This document shows, one piece after another, positions 1-7,931 of a stretch of DNA of 48,555 bases (position 1 is its first letter; each line of letters opens with the position of its first letter). Position numbers and translations under genes: made by a program. The DNA is from a virus: the IMG/VR virus record IMGVR_UViG_3300025323_000011, positions 1 to 48,555 of that record; one strand, given 5' to 3'. The notes beneath the pieces are model-generated. The model was not told where the DNA came from, did no database searches, and saw nothing but the letters and a program-made list of their open reading frames with translations.

Positions 1-568
1 TCAAAGCGAAGACTAGGGGTCAGAGACGATGGGATTCTTCTTTCAGTCCCCTAGAAGTGGGCAAAAGATGGTTCTATTCCGAACTTTGGGGGCTAGCAGA
101 AGTGAAGACAAAGTATGGGTGGGAGACGAAGGCAATGAGAGACACACTAGGTCTCAAGAAGACTAGCAGGAAGATGGCAGAAGTATTTGAGGCGCACTGC
201 GTAGATTCATGGGTACTGGCATCATCTGCTGTTGGGGGAACAGTGCCGGACAATACGCGGCTGCTCTGCGTGACGCCGCTTCGATTTCATCGTCGTCAGC
301 TTCATAGATTTCAGCCCGATAAGGATGGAGTACGAAAACTTTACGGTGGAACACGAAGCCTTGGTTTCAAGAGGGGGTCAGTGGTAACACACTCGAAATG
401 GGGTGTCTGTTATGTGGGTGGGACGATGGGTGGTAGAATTAGTCTGCATTCGGAGGTGGATGGTAAAAGGCTTTGTCAGAACGCCGAGCCATCCGATTGT
501 AAGTTTCTGGCATATTCAAGTTGGAGGACGCGGCTTCTTCCCGGACTAAAGTCCGAGATTTCCGCCGT
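1..568 (+). mobile_element. Right-hand part of IsrB/OMEGA (IS200/IS605-like) element, copy 1
   Basis: The right end carries a perfect hairpin (CGGACTAAAGTCCG, 542-555), the counterpart of 47665-47678 in copy 2. Sequence similarity with copy 2 stops at the GTGA (569-572), which I take as the target-adjacent motif and the start of host phage DNA. The bases after it (GAGGAAGTT then ATG) form a plausible ribosome binding site for the next gene, so the insertion left its translation intact. No Y1 transposase is visible here; the left end is off the window. Confidence 0.7.
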
Positions 569-572
569 GTGA
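1..572 (+). CDS. isrB: IsrB-like RuvC nickase, C-terminal part (runs off the left edge)
   Basis: Open reading frame already open at base 3 and cut by the window edge. It aligns from its first codon with residue 208 onward of the complete IsrB at 46502-47695, about four-fifths identical by eye. The RuvC-III motif (EAHCVDSW) and the C-terminal domain (RRQLHRF, KLYGGTRSLGFKRG, YVGGTMGG, GKRLCQ) are present. The GTG at 57 is internal and should not be taken as the start. IsrB proteins are OMEGA nickases: a RuvC domain guided by an omega RNA, without the HNH domain of IscB. The stop TGA (570-572) lies in a GTGA that appears to be flanking target DNA. The next gene starts 7 nt later. The catalytic RuvC-I and RuvC-II motifs and the omega RNA lie outside the window, so activity cannot be judged. 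Confidence 0.85.
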   Translation, partial: KAKTRGQRRWDSSFSPLEVGKRWFYSELWGLAEVKTKYGWETKAMRDTLGLKKTSRKMAEVFEAHCVDSWVLASSAVGGTVPDNTRLLCVTPLRFHRRQLHRFQPDKDGVRKLYGGTRSLGFKRGSVVTHSKWGVCYVGGTMGGRISLHSEVDGKRLCQNAEPSDCKFLAYSSWRTRLLPGLKSEISAV

Positions 573-579
573 GGAAGTT

Positions 580-780
580 ATGACTGCAAAACTTAAGAAA
601 AATGCCTTTCAGGCTCACAGTCGAGTATCCGGTAATGGGAAAGACAATCTTCGCGAATTGGTAAAGTCTCTCGTAGACGATCTCGCAGCACAAAAGGCTG
701 TTATTGATGCTCTTGTCGATGCCGATGGTGGCACTACTGTGGCCATTGTAAAAGCAGCACTTGGCACCTCTTACGAATAA
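580..780 (+). CDS. Small protein of unknown function, 66 aa
   Basis: Short gene directly downstream of the IsrB element. ATG at 580 is preceded by GAGGA (571-575). The first third is basic and polar; the rest is a probable helix (LVDDLAAQKAVIDALVDADGG) of a kind often seen in small phage virion proteins next to head-tail connector genes. No family is recognised. Its ribosome binding site overlaps the GTGA that borders the element, so it was probably the original gene following the insertion site. Position just before the neck candidates suggests a structural or assembly role, which is inference only. Confidence 0.6.
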   Translation: MTAKLKKNAFQAHSRVSGNGKDNLRELVKSLVDDLAAQKAVIDALVDADGGTTVAIVKAALGTSYE

Positions 781-791
781 GCGAATGATAT

Positions 792-1214
792 TTGGGGTTC
801 CTACCATTTCGAATTAACCCTGTCGAAATAAAAATCCGTCACTTCGATACGGTTGCGACCGTTATTGACGAGGATTTCCGAGAAGAGTTGTCAGGAAAGG
901 TTTTCGAATCCGAAACAACGATAAAGGGACAGGTAAATTTTAGGGGCAAAGACTTAAGAAATTTGACTCCCACAATGGGAGGAGATGCTGAGGCGACGTC
1001 GGGTTATTTTGTTTTCAAGAAATCTGATTTGGACGATGCCGGCGTTGCCCTGAAGAAGGGTGATCGTATCACTGAGATTGCAAATGAACCGATGGACATT
1101 GAGTTAACCCAGATTAGATTTGAAAGTCCGTTGCGGGACCCAAACGGTATTGGAGAATTCCTACTCGTCTATGCCGAGTTTGAGGAGTTAAGGGAGGAAA
1201 GAAGATCCCTCTGA
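792..1214 (+). CDS. Probable head-tail connector (neck) protein, 140 aa
   Basis: Encodes a 140-residue protein with a beta-rich middle (VFESETTIKGQVNF, GYFVFKKSDL, GDRITEI, LLVYAEFEEL), the general pattern of phage head-tail joining proteins. The first possible start after an in-frame stop is TTG 792; no good ribosome binding site precedes it, so the start is uncertain. The stop overlaps the ATG of the next gene (TGATG at 1212-1216), which indicates translational coupling. Size and place just before a gpG/gp10-like gene fit a connector. The family assignment rests on context and rough pattern, not on a diagnostic motif. Confidence 0.5.
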   Translation: MGFLPFRINPVEIKIRHFDTVATVIDEDFREELSGKVFESETTIKGQVNFRGKDLRNLTPTMGGDAEATSGYFVFKKSDLDDAGVALKKGDRITEIANEPMDIELTQIRFESPLRDPNGIGEFLLVYAEFEELREERRSL

Positions 1215-1810
1215 TGGCCGCCCCTAATATAATAAATCAAGTAAATATTGTAAAAAGGGATGCCACCTCGGCCATAAAATTCCTTCAGAAGCTTAAACCC
1301 CGAATGATTCGTGCGGTAGAGAAAGCTAATTCTGAGTTCGCTCAAAAACTGCTGCAAGAAATGCAACAGTACATCCGCGACGGTAGAGCAGAGTGGAAGG
1401 CCCTCAGCAACATAACGATCAAGTTGAAGGGCCACAGTAGACCACTCTATGAACGCGGACTCCTGTTAAATTCATTGGGTGTCGTAACAAGCAAACCACG
1501 TACTTCGGGGGGAATTTCTCAGCAGTTCATCCGAGTCGGATCATTTGACAAAGTATCGGCGTCTTACCCAGACGGAAGAACCCCCAGTCGGGTTGCAAAA
1601 CTGATGGAAAAGGGCTTTGAATTCACGGTAACAGAGGAGATTTCAGCCTCGTTGGCGGCACGCGGAGTTAACCTCGCTGTAGGAACCAGAATAACCGTTC
1701 CTGCGCGACCGTTTTTAGCCCCGGCACAAGAGAAGCTCGATGGAACTTATAAATCGTCTACACGAGAGACTCTGAAGAGAGAACTCGGGCCGCTGGTAAG
1801 GGACTTTTAA
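1214..1810 (+). CDS. Probable neck / tail-completion protein (HK97 gp10 / Mu gpG-like)
   Basis: 198 residues. The N-terminal half is helical (LKPRMIRAVEKANSEFAQKL), then comes WKALSNITIKLKG and near the C-terminus VPARPFLAPAQEK. The ARPFL-type motif followed by a helix is typical of HK97 gp10-like and virion-morphogenesis neck proteins, which join the head connector to the tail terminator. The start ATG overlaps the previous stop (TGATG); the next gene follows directly. About 40 residues longer than many members. The assignment is moderately confident. Confidence 0.55.
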   Translation: MAAPNIINQVNIVKRDATSAIKFLQKLKPRMIRAVEKANSEFAQKLLQEMQQYIRDGRAEWKALSNITIKLKGHSRPLYERGLLLNSLGVVTSKPRTSGGISQQFIRVGSFDKVSASYPDGRTPSRVAKLMEKGFEFTVTEEISASLAARGVNLAVGTRITVPARPFLAPAQEKLDGTYKSSTRETLKRELGPLVRDF

Positions 1811-2476
1811 ATGCCCAAAGACACACTTCAAGTCGCAATTGACAATGTTCTGAACAAGCCGCGTAGACTGTCTACGGATCATCTTATCCGCAAATTTTTG
1901 GAGTGCGTTGTTGATTGGGTTGATTGCCAAGTTAGAGTCCAAGCAGAATTAGAAGTAGGTGACATTGAAATCGGCGCCGTTGAAGTAAAAGACGGCACTA
2001 CCGATACCCGGTTAAAGATAAACACCGATTTTGAGGCACTTGTCCATGATGCTGATACTCACTCGGCACTTGCAAGCATTTTGGCCGCGCTACCGCCGGG
2101 CGGAGTCCACACTACCGCCACATTCTTTGCGCTTGCCGCGCTACCTGCTGCAAGCACACCGGGAGTGTCGGTACTTGTCGATACATCATCACAGGTGGAC
2201 CTATTTCTTTCGTATACAAAGGGTGCAGAAGTTGCGATGGAATTGGTGGTCGAACTTTCGGACGACGGCATAACCTGGGCCGAGCTGGCGGGAGAGTCGT
2301 TCTCTGGGACTGGCCCAACCACCGTTTCGCAGAGCACTCTTTCATATAAATTCCCAGCCTCTGGAAAATACAGAATTCCAGTTCCTGTAAATGACATAGA
2401 AATGAGAGTAAAAGTAAAGGCATCCGCCGGTCCTTTACCGACAGGAACAGTGGCAGTAGAGGGGGTTCTGAACTGA
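1811..2476 (+). CDS. Putative virion protein, 221 aa
   Basis: ATG follows the previous stop without a gap and the stop overlaps the next ATG (TGATG at 2474-2478), so the gene sits in a tightly coupled cluster. An N-terminal segment with two cysteines is followed by the string VGDIEIGAVEVKDGTTDTR, a pattern common in phage structural proteins, then an alanine-rich stretch and a beta-sandwich-like C-terminal half (FLSYTKGAEVAMELVVELSD, KYRIPVPVNDIEMRVKVKA). Probably a virion-surface or tail-associated protein; no precise family recognised. Confidence 0.5.
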   Translation: MPKDTLQVAIDNVLNKPRRLSTDHLIRKFLECVVDWVDCQVRVQAELEVGDIEIGAVEVKDGTTDTRLKINTDFEALVHDADTHSALASILAALPPGGVHTTATFFALAALPAASTPGVSVLVDTSSQVDLFLSYTKGAEVAMELVVELSDDGITWAELAGESFSGTGPTTVSQSTLSYKFPASGKYRIPVPVNDIEMRVKVKASAGPLPTGTVAVEGVLN

Positions 2477-2787
2477 TGTCTTTTTCCAATCAAACAATAC
2501 AAATGGCTACCCTGACGGATTCCTACAAAGTGCTCAGCGGCACAAACGACATTGCTGATTCCCCGGTGTTCGTTGATGTAGCAACGGTTCTAGGAAAAGA
2601 CGCACAATTCGCTGCAGTAACTACATCTGAAGATATGACTGTAAAAATTAACACAACTTTAGGAGACAGTATTCCCATAAGTGCCGGAGAACCAGATCCC
2701 GGAGTCGTGTCTGGCCATAGAATTGACTCTTTATATCTGGATATTTTGACTGATACGACCAGTTGGACCATAATTGTTTTTGGGTAG
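2476..2787 (+). CDS. Putative small virion protein, 103 aa
   Basis: Translationally coupled to the previous gene by a TGATG overlap. The 103-residue product is acidic and beta-rich (FVDVATVLGKDAQF, EDMTVKINTTLGDSIPI, WTIIVFG), with no membrane segment or recognised motif. Its composition resembles the other small beta-sandwich proteins in this region, suggesting a decoration or fibre-associated role, but no function can be assigned. Confidence 0.5.
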   Translation: MSFSNQTIQMATLTDSYKVLSGTNDIADSPVFVDVATVLGKDAQFAAVTTSEDMTVKINTTLGDSIPISAGEPDPGVVSGHRIDSLYLDILTDTTSWTIIVFG

Positions 2788-2819
2788 TCTAGTCTAGCCC
2801 CAATAAGAGGGACAATACC

Positions 2820-4574
2820 ATGGGATTCGCTCAAAGAAGATTGACACGCCTGATTGGTGACACTACCACAAGAACAAATAACACCAATATTCAAGCCCAG
2901 ATGGGTGTTCCAGACACCTCTGTTGCAACTATTTATGATGATTTAGGGGATTTCACTGCCAGAGTTAACCAAACCAGTCTTTTATCGGACATCGGCTTGC
3001 CGGACGTTGCCGGTAAAGATTTGTACACTGTTCTGATCCCTGACCGCCTGAGCCACCCAATATTCGGTCTTTCCGCGCTAAAAACGGAGCATGATGCCAC
3101 TCAGGCGCTTATCGGTACGCCAGTTGGGGTGAGCCTAGCCGCCGACATCGCGGTAATTGATTCGACACTCGGCACGCCCGCTCTGGCAAGTATGTCCGCG
3201 GACATCGCGAACGTGCTATCCGCAATTCAGGCGGTTCAAAACAATACCAGATTCACGGCACAAGTCCCGACTAAATTTGTCTTACCGTCTGCCGGGTCAA
3301 TTGGGATTGAGATTTTTTCCAACCTATATGACACCGCCGGAAATATGGAAAATCCCGACGGTGATATGGCAATTGAGATCAAAAATTCGGCTGGAACAGA
3401 TCGAAGTGGTAATCTATACGATGATGCTGCACTCACCATCGGCGCTACGGGTACGGTCGAGGGTGGTTTGTCCGGCAAGGAGATGATTAGTCTCTCTACG
3501 GGCAGATTTCATACTTATTATAAATTGACATTCTCGGACGCCGAAGAAACATTGAATTTTCACTTTAGTTGGAACGAAAATGCCGTAACTATTCACCAGG
3601 ACCGCTCAACTGTTGTGGTCTCATTTGACGCCGATTTGAGTACCGTCTTGTCTCGTTTGGGGGCTGGTCTGGATGCGCAAGATGCCGCTACGAAACTGGA
3701 CAACATCAAGGCTGCTACGGACGCCGTACAAGCCGATGTCGGGAACCCGAGCGCAAGAGCTAATTTGACTTCGCTTGAAGCCATGCTTGGCAACCCTGAT
3801 GCTGCTGGATCGAGTATCTATGACAATCTTGGTGACTTCGTCGGCATGACAAACTTCTCTAGCCTAAAAGACGTTATCGGTCTACCAGATGTCGCCGGTA
3901 AGAGTTTGTACACCGTTTTGGTTACGGATAGATTAGACAGCGGTGCGTTCGGGCTCTCGGCCATAAAGTCCGCGGTAGATGCGATTTCCGCGACAATCGG
4001 TACATCCGTAGATGCGGCAGATATTGACGGTTCCATTTACGCGGCATTACAGTCCATTTATGACTCCGTCGTGGCAGTAGCTTCATCAACTGGCGCTAGA
4101 TCTAGCAACTACGTTCATTTTATCGCCCCCGGAGGGGCTGGTAGCGAATTAGATTCTACCGACCCAACAGAATTCGAGACATCTACTACGGCAGCAACAA
4201 CGACATCATTTGCTGAAATGTACTCTATTGAGATTGACACCACGGAAACGGATACCAAAACAGTAAATAGTGTTCTCCTAGACCTTTCGTGGAATGGCAT
4301 AGTCTCCGGTCCGGGCGCGAAGACTGGGCTATCCAAGTGGACCGTCGATGGTGGATCTGGCGCCGCTTTCGGATCAAGCGTTGACATCACTACGGATTTC
4401 TCCGAATCTTCAGTCAAAACAGAGCATAACGCGTCTGGCGCTATCAAATTAGCCGATATGGCAACGCTTCCGTTTACCATTTATCTAGCAGGTAAAATAG
4501 ACGACGTTGGGGATACTCTTACTTGCAAGGTGTTGTCAACATCAGAAGTACACATTTATTACGTCCTGTCATAA
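2820..4574 (+). CDS. Large virion / tail-fibre-like protein with internal duplication, 584 aa
   Basis: The protein contains two related segments, about residues 17-105 and 313-400. Both hold GxP..(x)IYD(D/N)LGDF, then IGLPDVAGK(D/S)LYTVL, then FGLSA(L/I)K, so a block of roughly 85 residues has been duplicated. The segments between and after them are beta-rich and Thr/Ser-rich, like phage fibre or whisker proteins. ATG 2820 follows GAGGGACAATACC, which supplies a ribosome binding site. No enzymatic motif is seen. Probably an extended virion-surface protein. Confidence 0.55.
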   Translation: MGFAQRRLTRLIGDTTTRTNNTNIQAQMGVPDTSVATIYDDLGDFTARVNQTSLLSDIGLPDVAGKDLYTVLIPDRLSHPIFGLSALKTEHDATQALIGTPVGVSLAADIAVIDSTLGTPALASMSADIANVLSAIQAVQNNTRFTAQVPTKFVLPSAGSIGIEIFSNLYDTAGNMENPDGDMAIEIKNSAGTDRSGNLYDDAALTIGATGTVEGGLSGKEMISLSTGRFHTYYKLTFSDAEETLNFHFSWNENAVTIHQDRSTVVVSFDADLSTVLSRLGAGLDAQDAATKLDNIKAATDAVQADVGNPSARANLTSLEAMLGNPDAAGSSIYDNLGDFVGMTNFSSLKDVIGLPDVAGKSLYTVLVTDRLDSGAFGLSAIKSAVDAISATIGTSVDAADIDGSIYAALQSIYDSVVAVASSTGARSSNYVHFIAPGGAGSELDSTDPTEFETSTTAATTTSFAEMYSIEIDTTETDTKTVNSVLLDLSWNGIVSGPGAKTGLSKWTVDGGSGAAFGSSVDITTDFSESSVKTEHNASGAIKLADMATLPFTIYLAGKIDDVGDTLTCKVLSTSEVHIYYVLS

Positions 4575-4583
4575 TTTAGACTA

Positions 4584-4598
4584 ATCGACAGTGTCGAT
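4584..4598. repeat. Perfect 15-bp odd palindrome between genes
   Basis: ATCGACA-G-TGTCGAT lies in the 36-bp gap between the genes ending at 4574 and starting at 4611. The single central base leaves no room for an RNA loop, so it looks more like a protein-binding DNA palindrome than a terminator. There is no T tract after it. Function unknown. Confidence 0.45.
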
Positions 4599-4610
4599 GG
4601 GTAGGGTAGC

Positions 4611-5084
4611 ATGTCTGTTCAATTATCTCATGCGGTTAAAATTCTCGTGACCAGATTGAGGGATGAGACGTATCAAAGACTGCGAGGGTCCGATTTAGGA
4701 GACCGCCAATTTGATACAATTATGTCCTCATTAGCAGATTTTATGACGAGAGAATATAATGATTTCTGCAAATTACTAGAAGCATCTCACTTCGTAAAGA
4801 AATGTGAGTGTTTTCAGCAGTTGATAGAAAAGATATCTATTGGTGACAAAGAGGGCGCAGAAGAACAGGCAAAAAACAGAGCAAATTGTAGGTATTGTGC
4901 CGGAACTGGGTACAAAAATATAGTAACACTTCACCTAGCAGAAGATAAAATACTAACAAGTGCCTATCCTACGCCAGATGTTGGCCCACCCGCCGATGAG
5001 CCGAAAAAAGTGGGTAATCACACAATTAACTCCAAAAGGACCATTAGCAGACGACGGGTCGCCGGAGCGGGGCAGAAGCCCTGA
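4611..5084 (+). CDS. Unknown protein with paired-cysteine (DnaJ-type CxxCxGxG) motif, 157 aa
   Basis: The N-terminal 70 residues look helical (AVKILVTRLRDETYQRL, IMSSLADFMTREYNDF). Cysteines follow as KKCECF and, about 35 residues on, CRYCAGTGY, the CxxCxGxG pattern found in DnaJ zinc-binding regions. A single such half-site plus CxC could bind one metal ion. The C-terminus is basic (KRTISRRRVAGAGQKP). ATG 4611 follows GGGTAGGGTAGC. No phage family recognised; a small regulatory, chaperone or nucleic-acid-binding role is possible but unproven. Confidence 0.5.
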   Translation: MSVQLSHAVKILVTRLRDETYQRLRGSDLGDRQFDTIMSSLADFMTREYNDFCKLLEASHFVKKCECFQQLIEKISIGDKEGAEEQAKNRANCRYCAGTGYKNIVTLHLAEDKILTSAYPTPDVGPPADEPKKVGNHTINSKRTISRRRVAGAGQKP

Positions 5085-5090
5085 CAAAAA

Positions 5091-5498
5091 TTGGGTGAAT
5101 TATCACGAAAAGTTCAGGATATCTTACCCGGGCAAAAGGAGGTCTATGTCGAGATTTCCGGAGTAGGCACAGCGCTATCAGCCGGAACATTCATAGTTCT
5201 GAAACAGGTTTTATCGACCCCAACTAAAATTAATGCTGTGTCAATGAAACTCACGATCTCTGGGGGTACACCAGTAAATCCCGTGGCGAGGATAACCTCC
5301 CGTCCCGCCAATACTGGATCGTACGAAAAAATATTCCCCTTCGGTGCGTCGTTTGACGTCACATCAGGCAAGGAGGTGGTCCTTGAAAGAAAATTGACCA
5401 TTCCGCGAGGCAGGGATTATCAAATTGAAATGAAGGTGGATGTTACGGGCGGAGCGTCAGCAACCCTAGATTTCCTCAGGCTGGTTGAGGTGGGTTAA
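5091..5498 (+). CDS. Beta-sandwich virion protein, paralogue of 10042 and 48047 genes
   Basis: A 135-residue protein starting at TTG. Its two 137-residue paralogues also start TTG-GG. All three share the core (L/I)xISGGTPxxxVARI, then KIFPxxASFxVxSxxE, LTIPxxxDY and TGGASATL.F, a compact all-beta fold. Three copies in one window suggest a decoration, collar or fibre-adaptor protein that has been multiplied. The gene is followed after 2 nt by a fibre-like gene, just as the paralogues precede fibre-like genes. No enzyme motif. Confidence 0.6.
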   Translation: MGELSRKVQDILPGQKEVYVEISGVGTALSAGTFIVLKQVLSTPTKINAVSMKLTISGGTPVNPVARITSRPANTGSYEKIFPFGASFDVTSGKEVVLERKLTIPRGRDYQIEMKVDVTGGASATLDFLRLVEVG

Positions 5499-5500
5499 TC

Positions 5501-6592
5501 GTGGCATCGGGAGTTTTCAAAGAAGTAAATGATCCCGATATCATCTTCGATGGCTCTGGGATTCTCGTTCAATCCGGAAGAAGATTGCTTCTTGAACCAG
5601 ATGTCACCTCTATCAGTGCTATAACAGTAAGAAATGCCGGAGATACCGAAGATAGGCTAGACTACGATGAGTCTGGGACTATGACACTGGCGGGGGATGC
5701 GGCAATCGAGTCGGCAGCCGGTTTAGACCTCGTTCTCCGCTCCCCGACTGGTCAAAACATAGAGGCATATCAAAACACAACCCTCGCTCTAACGATTAAC
5801 CCCGTAACGTTAACAATAGAGGGAGATGTCGTCATAAAGTCCGGTCTTGCGTCTGGGATCACTATTGAAAGATCCGGAACTAACCCATCAACACCATATA
5901 CCATAACACTTCCCCCGGCAGATACTGTGATGGCCGGGTTGTCTGTAAACCAGACATTCCTCGGCACAAACGCATTTGCCCCGTCGTCTGGCGTGGCAGT
6001 AACGATCACGGGTGACGGGGCAAATGCATCGTTGATCATAGATTCGACCTCCCTCGTCTTGAATGCACAGAATCTAGGTGTTGGAACGGGCTCTGAATTT
6101 GGAAGCGGGACCAGAGTTTTGGGGTTGCAGAACGCCATAGTCGAGCCAAGTGCCGCCCCCTCCGGTGGTGGCGTATTTTATGCATCTAGCGGCAATGCGT
6201 ATTGGATGGACTCTACTGGAACTAAATCCCAATTAAATGTGTCAACATTTCAAGCTTCTTGCACCGCATCTGAATCCATCGGAGATCTCGTATATTTGAG
6301 TGGAAGTGGGGCAGTAACTAAGGCCGATGCAACTACAGTAGCGACAGCGCCGGCAATCGGCATTATCGTCAATAAACCGAGTGCCACTGTTTGTGATGTT
6401 CGCGTGGGGACCGCCATTATCTCCGGTTTTTCCGGGTTAGTGGCAGGACAAAAACAATTCTTGTCCACGACCGCTGGTGGGATGACATCAACCGCCCCAA
6501 GCACGTTAGGAAATGTCGTACAAGAGATCGGTAGAGCCATTACCGCCACACAAATACTTATGCAGATTGATGCTGATTTTGTAGTAATTTAG
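5501..6592 (+). CDS. Fibre-like virion protein, 363 aa
   Basis: GTG start two bases after the previous stop (TAATCGTGGC). The sequence is beta-rich and low in charged residues. It includes the fibre-type segment TLPPADTVMAGLSVNQTF, similar to TLPDATTTLAGLSLTQTF in the 7932 gene. Residues about 255-360 (GDLVYLSGSGAVTKADATT, GQKQFLSTTAGGMT) resemble the last 120 residues of the 6692 product, so both carry a common C-terminal domain. Probably an elongated trimeric fibre or head-decoration protein. Confidence 0.55.
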   Translation: MASGVFKEVNDPDIIFDGSGILVQSGRRLLLEPDVTSISAITVRNAGDTEDRLDYDESGTMTLAGDAAIESAAGLDLVLRSPTGQNIEAYQNTTLALTINPVTLTIEGDVVIKSGLASGITIERSGTNPSTPYTITLPPADTVMAGLSVNQTFLGTNAFAPSSGVAVTITGDGANASLIIDSTSLVLNAQNLGVGTGSEFGSGTRVLGLQNAIVEPSAAPSGGGVFYASSGNAYWMDSTGTKSQLNVSTFQASCTASESIGDLVYLSGSGAVTKADATTVATAPAIGIIVNKPSATVCDVRVGTAIISGFSGLVAGQKQFLSTTAGGMTSTAPSTLGNVVQEIGRAITATQILMQIDADFVVI

Positions 6593-6691
6593 TCATCTCG
6601 TTGGACACGAAAAGGGTTTTGATGTTTAATGATCTCAGTAGTAAGTTAAATTCTTGGGCAGTGCTCATAACCACGTATTTAGGAGATATTT

Positions 6692-7594
6692 ATGGCCGTT
6701 AGAAAAGCACTAGCCCTAGTTGGGGGGGATTTCCAACAAATTCAGACAGCCGACACGTTGGATGTCGGAACCGTAACACCGTCTTCTGGCTCGCTAACGT
6801 TGGCGGGGGCATCTGGATCTGGATTGCTTGGTACATTATCCGATAACATCGCTACAGCATTAAGTATCGCTGAGGGTGCCAACAGCTACGTAAAAATTAC
6901 AACTACTAACGGCACTGAAATAATGGAGCTTGGTAATGCCACCACCAACCCAGACTTAACGGTCCTCGGAACTGGTGACATTAGCATGGCCGGTGGAACT
7001 TTGAACGTACCGTCTGGTACAAGCTTCAAAATTGGTGGTTCCGCCCTAACATCAGCGAACTTTACGGCCGCGACGTTGTCCGAATCAATGGAGTTCTTCT
7101 TCGCTACGGGCATAACCGGTGCGGAAGCAGAGACTTTGACTGACGGATCGAATGCAGACTCTTTACACACGCATACATCAGTAGATGCAGACCAGGTCGC
7201 CGTTACGTATACCGCAGACGGTACGGGTGTTGGAGCCGGTGACGCCGTCTACATCAACTCCTCGGCCACAATAACCAAAGCAATTGCTACTAGCTCGGCA
7301 GCAGCACAGGCATTTGGTGTCGCTGAATTGGCTATTTCCGCTGCTGGTAGCGGTACCGTCACTGTAGAGGGAGTCGTGGAAACAGCCAAATTCGTTGCGG
7401 GGTTGACGCTGGCTGACGGTGAGAAAGTCTATCTATCTGCTGCAACCGCCGGGGCATTGACCAACGTGGCACCATCGACTGCTGGACAGGTTGTGAAGCA
7501 TGTCGGATACATTAAGGACAAGACTGGTTACAACGGGACAACCGTATTGGTCGCCGATGTCCAACTAGACTTTAGAGCGGCAATAGTACTGTAA
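6692..7594 (+). CDS. Fibre-like virion protein sharing a C-terminal domain with the 5501 product
   Basis: 300 residues, with ATG preceded by AGGAG (TTTAGGAGATATTTATGG). The N-terminal half is a Thr/Gly/Ser-rich beta region; the C-terminal 120 residues (GDAVYINSSATITKAIATS, GEKVYLSAATAGALTNVAP, GQVVKHVG) match the C-terminus of the 5501 product in order and spacing. The domain resembles the small beta-domains found at the ends of phage fibres and capsid-decoration proteins. The 99-bp gap before it contains no other gene. Confidence 0.55.
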   Translation: MAVRKALALVGGDFQQIQTADTLDVGTVTPSSGSLTLAGASGSGLLGTLSDNIATALSIAEGANSYVKITTTNGTEIMELGNATTNPDLTVLGTGDISMAGGTLNVPSGTSFKIGGSALTSANFTAATLSESMEFFFATGITGAEAETLTDGSNADSLHTHTSVDADQVAVTYTADGTGVGAGDAVYINSSATITKAIATSSAAAQAFGVAELAISAAGSGTVTVEGVVETAKFVAGLTLADGEKVYLSAATAGALTNVAPSTAGQVVKHVGYIKDKTGYNGTTVLVADVQLDFRAAIVL

Positions 7595-7622
7595 AAAACC
7601 CAAAGAAGTATGGTCATCAGTG

Positions 7623-7931
7623 ATGGCTCTATTAGGTAGAAATAAAAAACAGACAGAAAATAAAGACCTGTCTGTGGATCGTCCAAGTGACGGGCGTAGA
7701 AAACTGAGCAAGGAAGAATCTCTGACAGTAGAGAATTTGGCCCTTCGTCACCAGATTTTGGAGATGAGGGGCCAAGTTATTGCCCTAGAAAATAAGATTC
7801 TTGCCCTTGAAAAGTCCGATGCCGGGCGCAGAAAAGATTCCGCAATAAAAAAATTGGGCATAGACCCAAATGCCAGCTTTGAGATCGATGACTCAGATGG
7901 TTCCTGGTTCGTGTCCGCAGAGGAAAAATAA
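7623..7931 (+). CDS. Small coiled-coil protein, 102 aa
   Basis: A GTG lies immediately before the ATG at 7623; ATG is the more likely start. Residues about 30-70 (LSKEESLTVENLALRHQIL, MRGQVIALENKILALEKS) form a clear heptad-type coiled coil, flanked by a basic N-terminus and an acidic C-terminal tail (DDSDGSWFVSAEEK). Such proteins often act as trimerisation or assembly factors for the neighbouring fibre. The GAGG near its end serves as the ribosome binding site for the 7932 gene. Confidence 0.55.
   Translation: MALLGRNKKQTENKDLSVDRPSDGRRKLSKEESLTVENLALRHQILEMRGQVIALENKILALEKSDAGRRKDSAIKKLGIDPNASFEIDDSDGSWFVSAEEK

Noticed and set aside
6601-6630. Promoter candidate before the 6692 gene (TTGGAC, 18 bp, TTTAAT)
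   Set aside because: Good -10 but poor -35; kept out of the feature list for lack of support.
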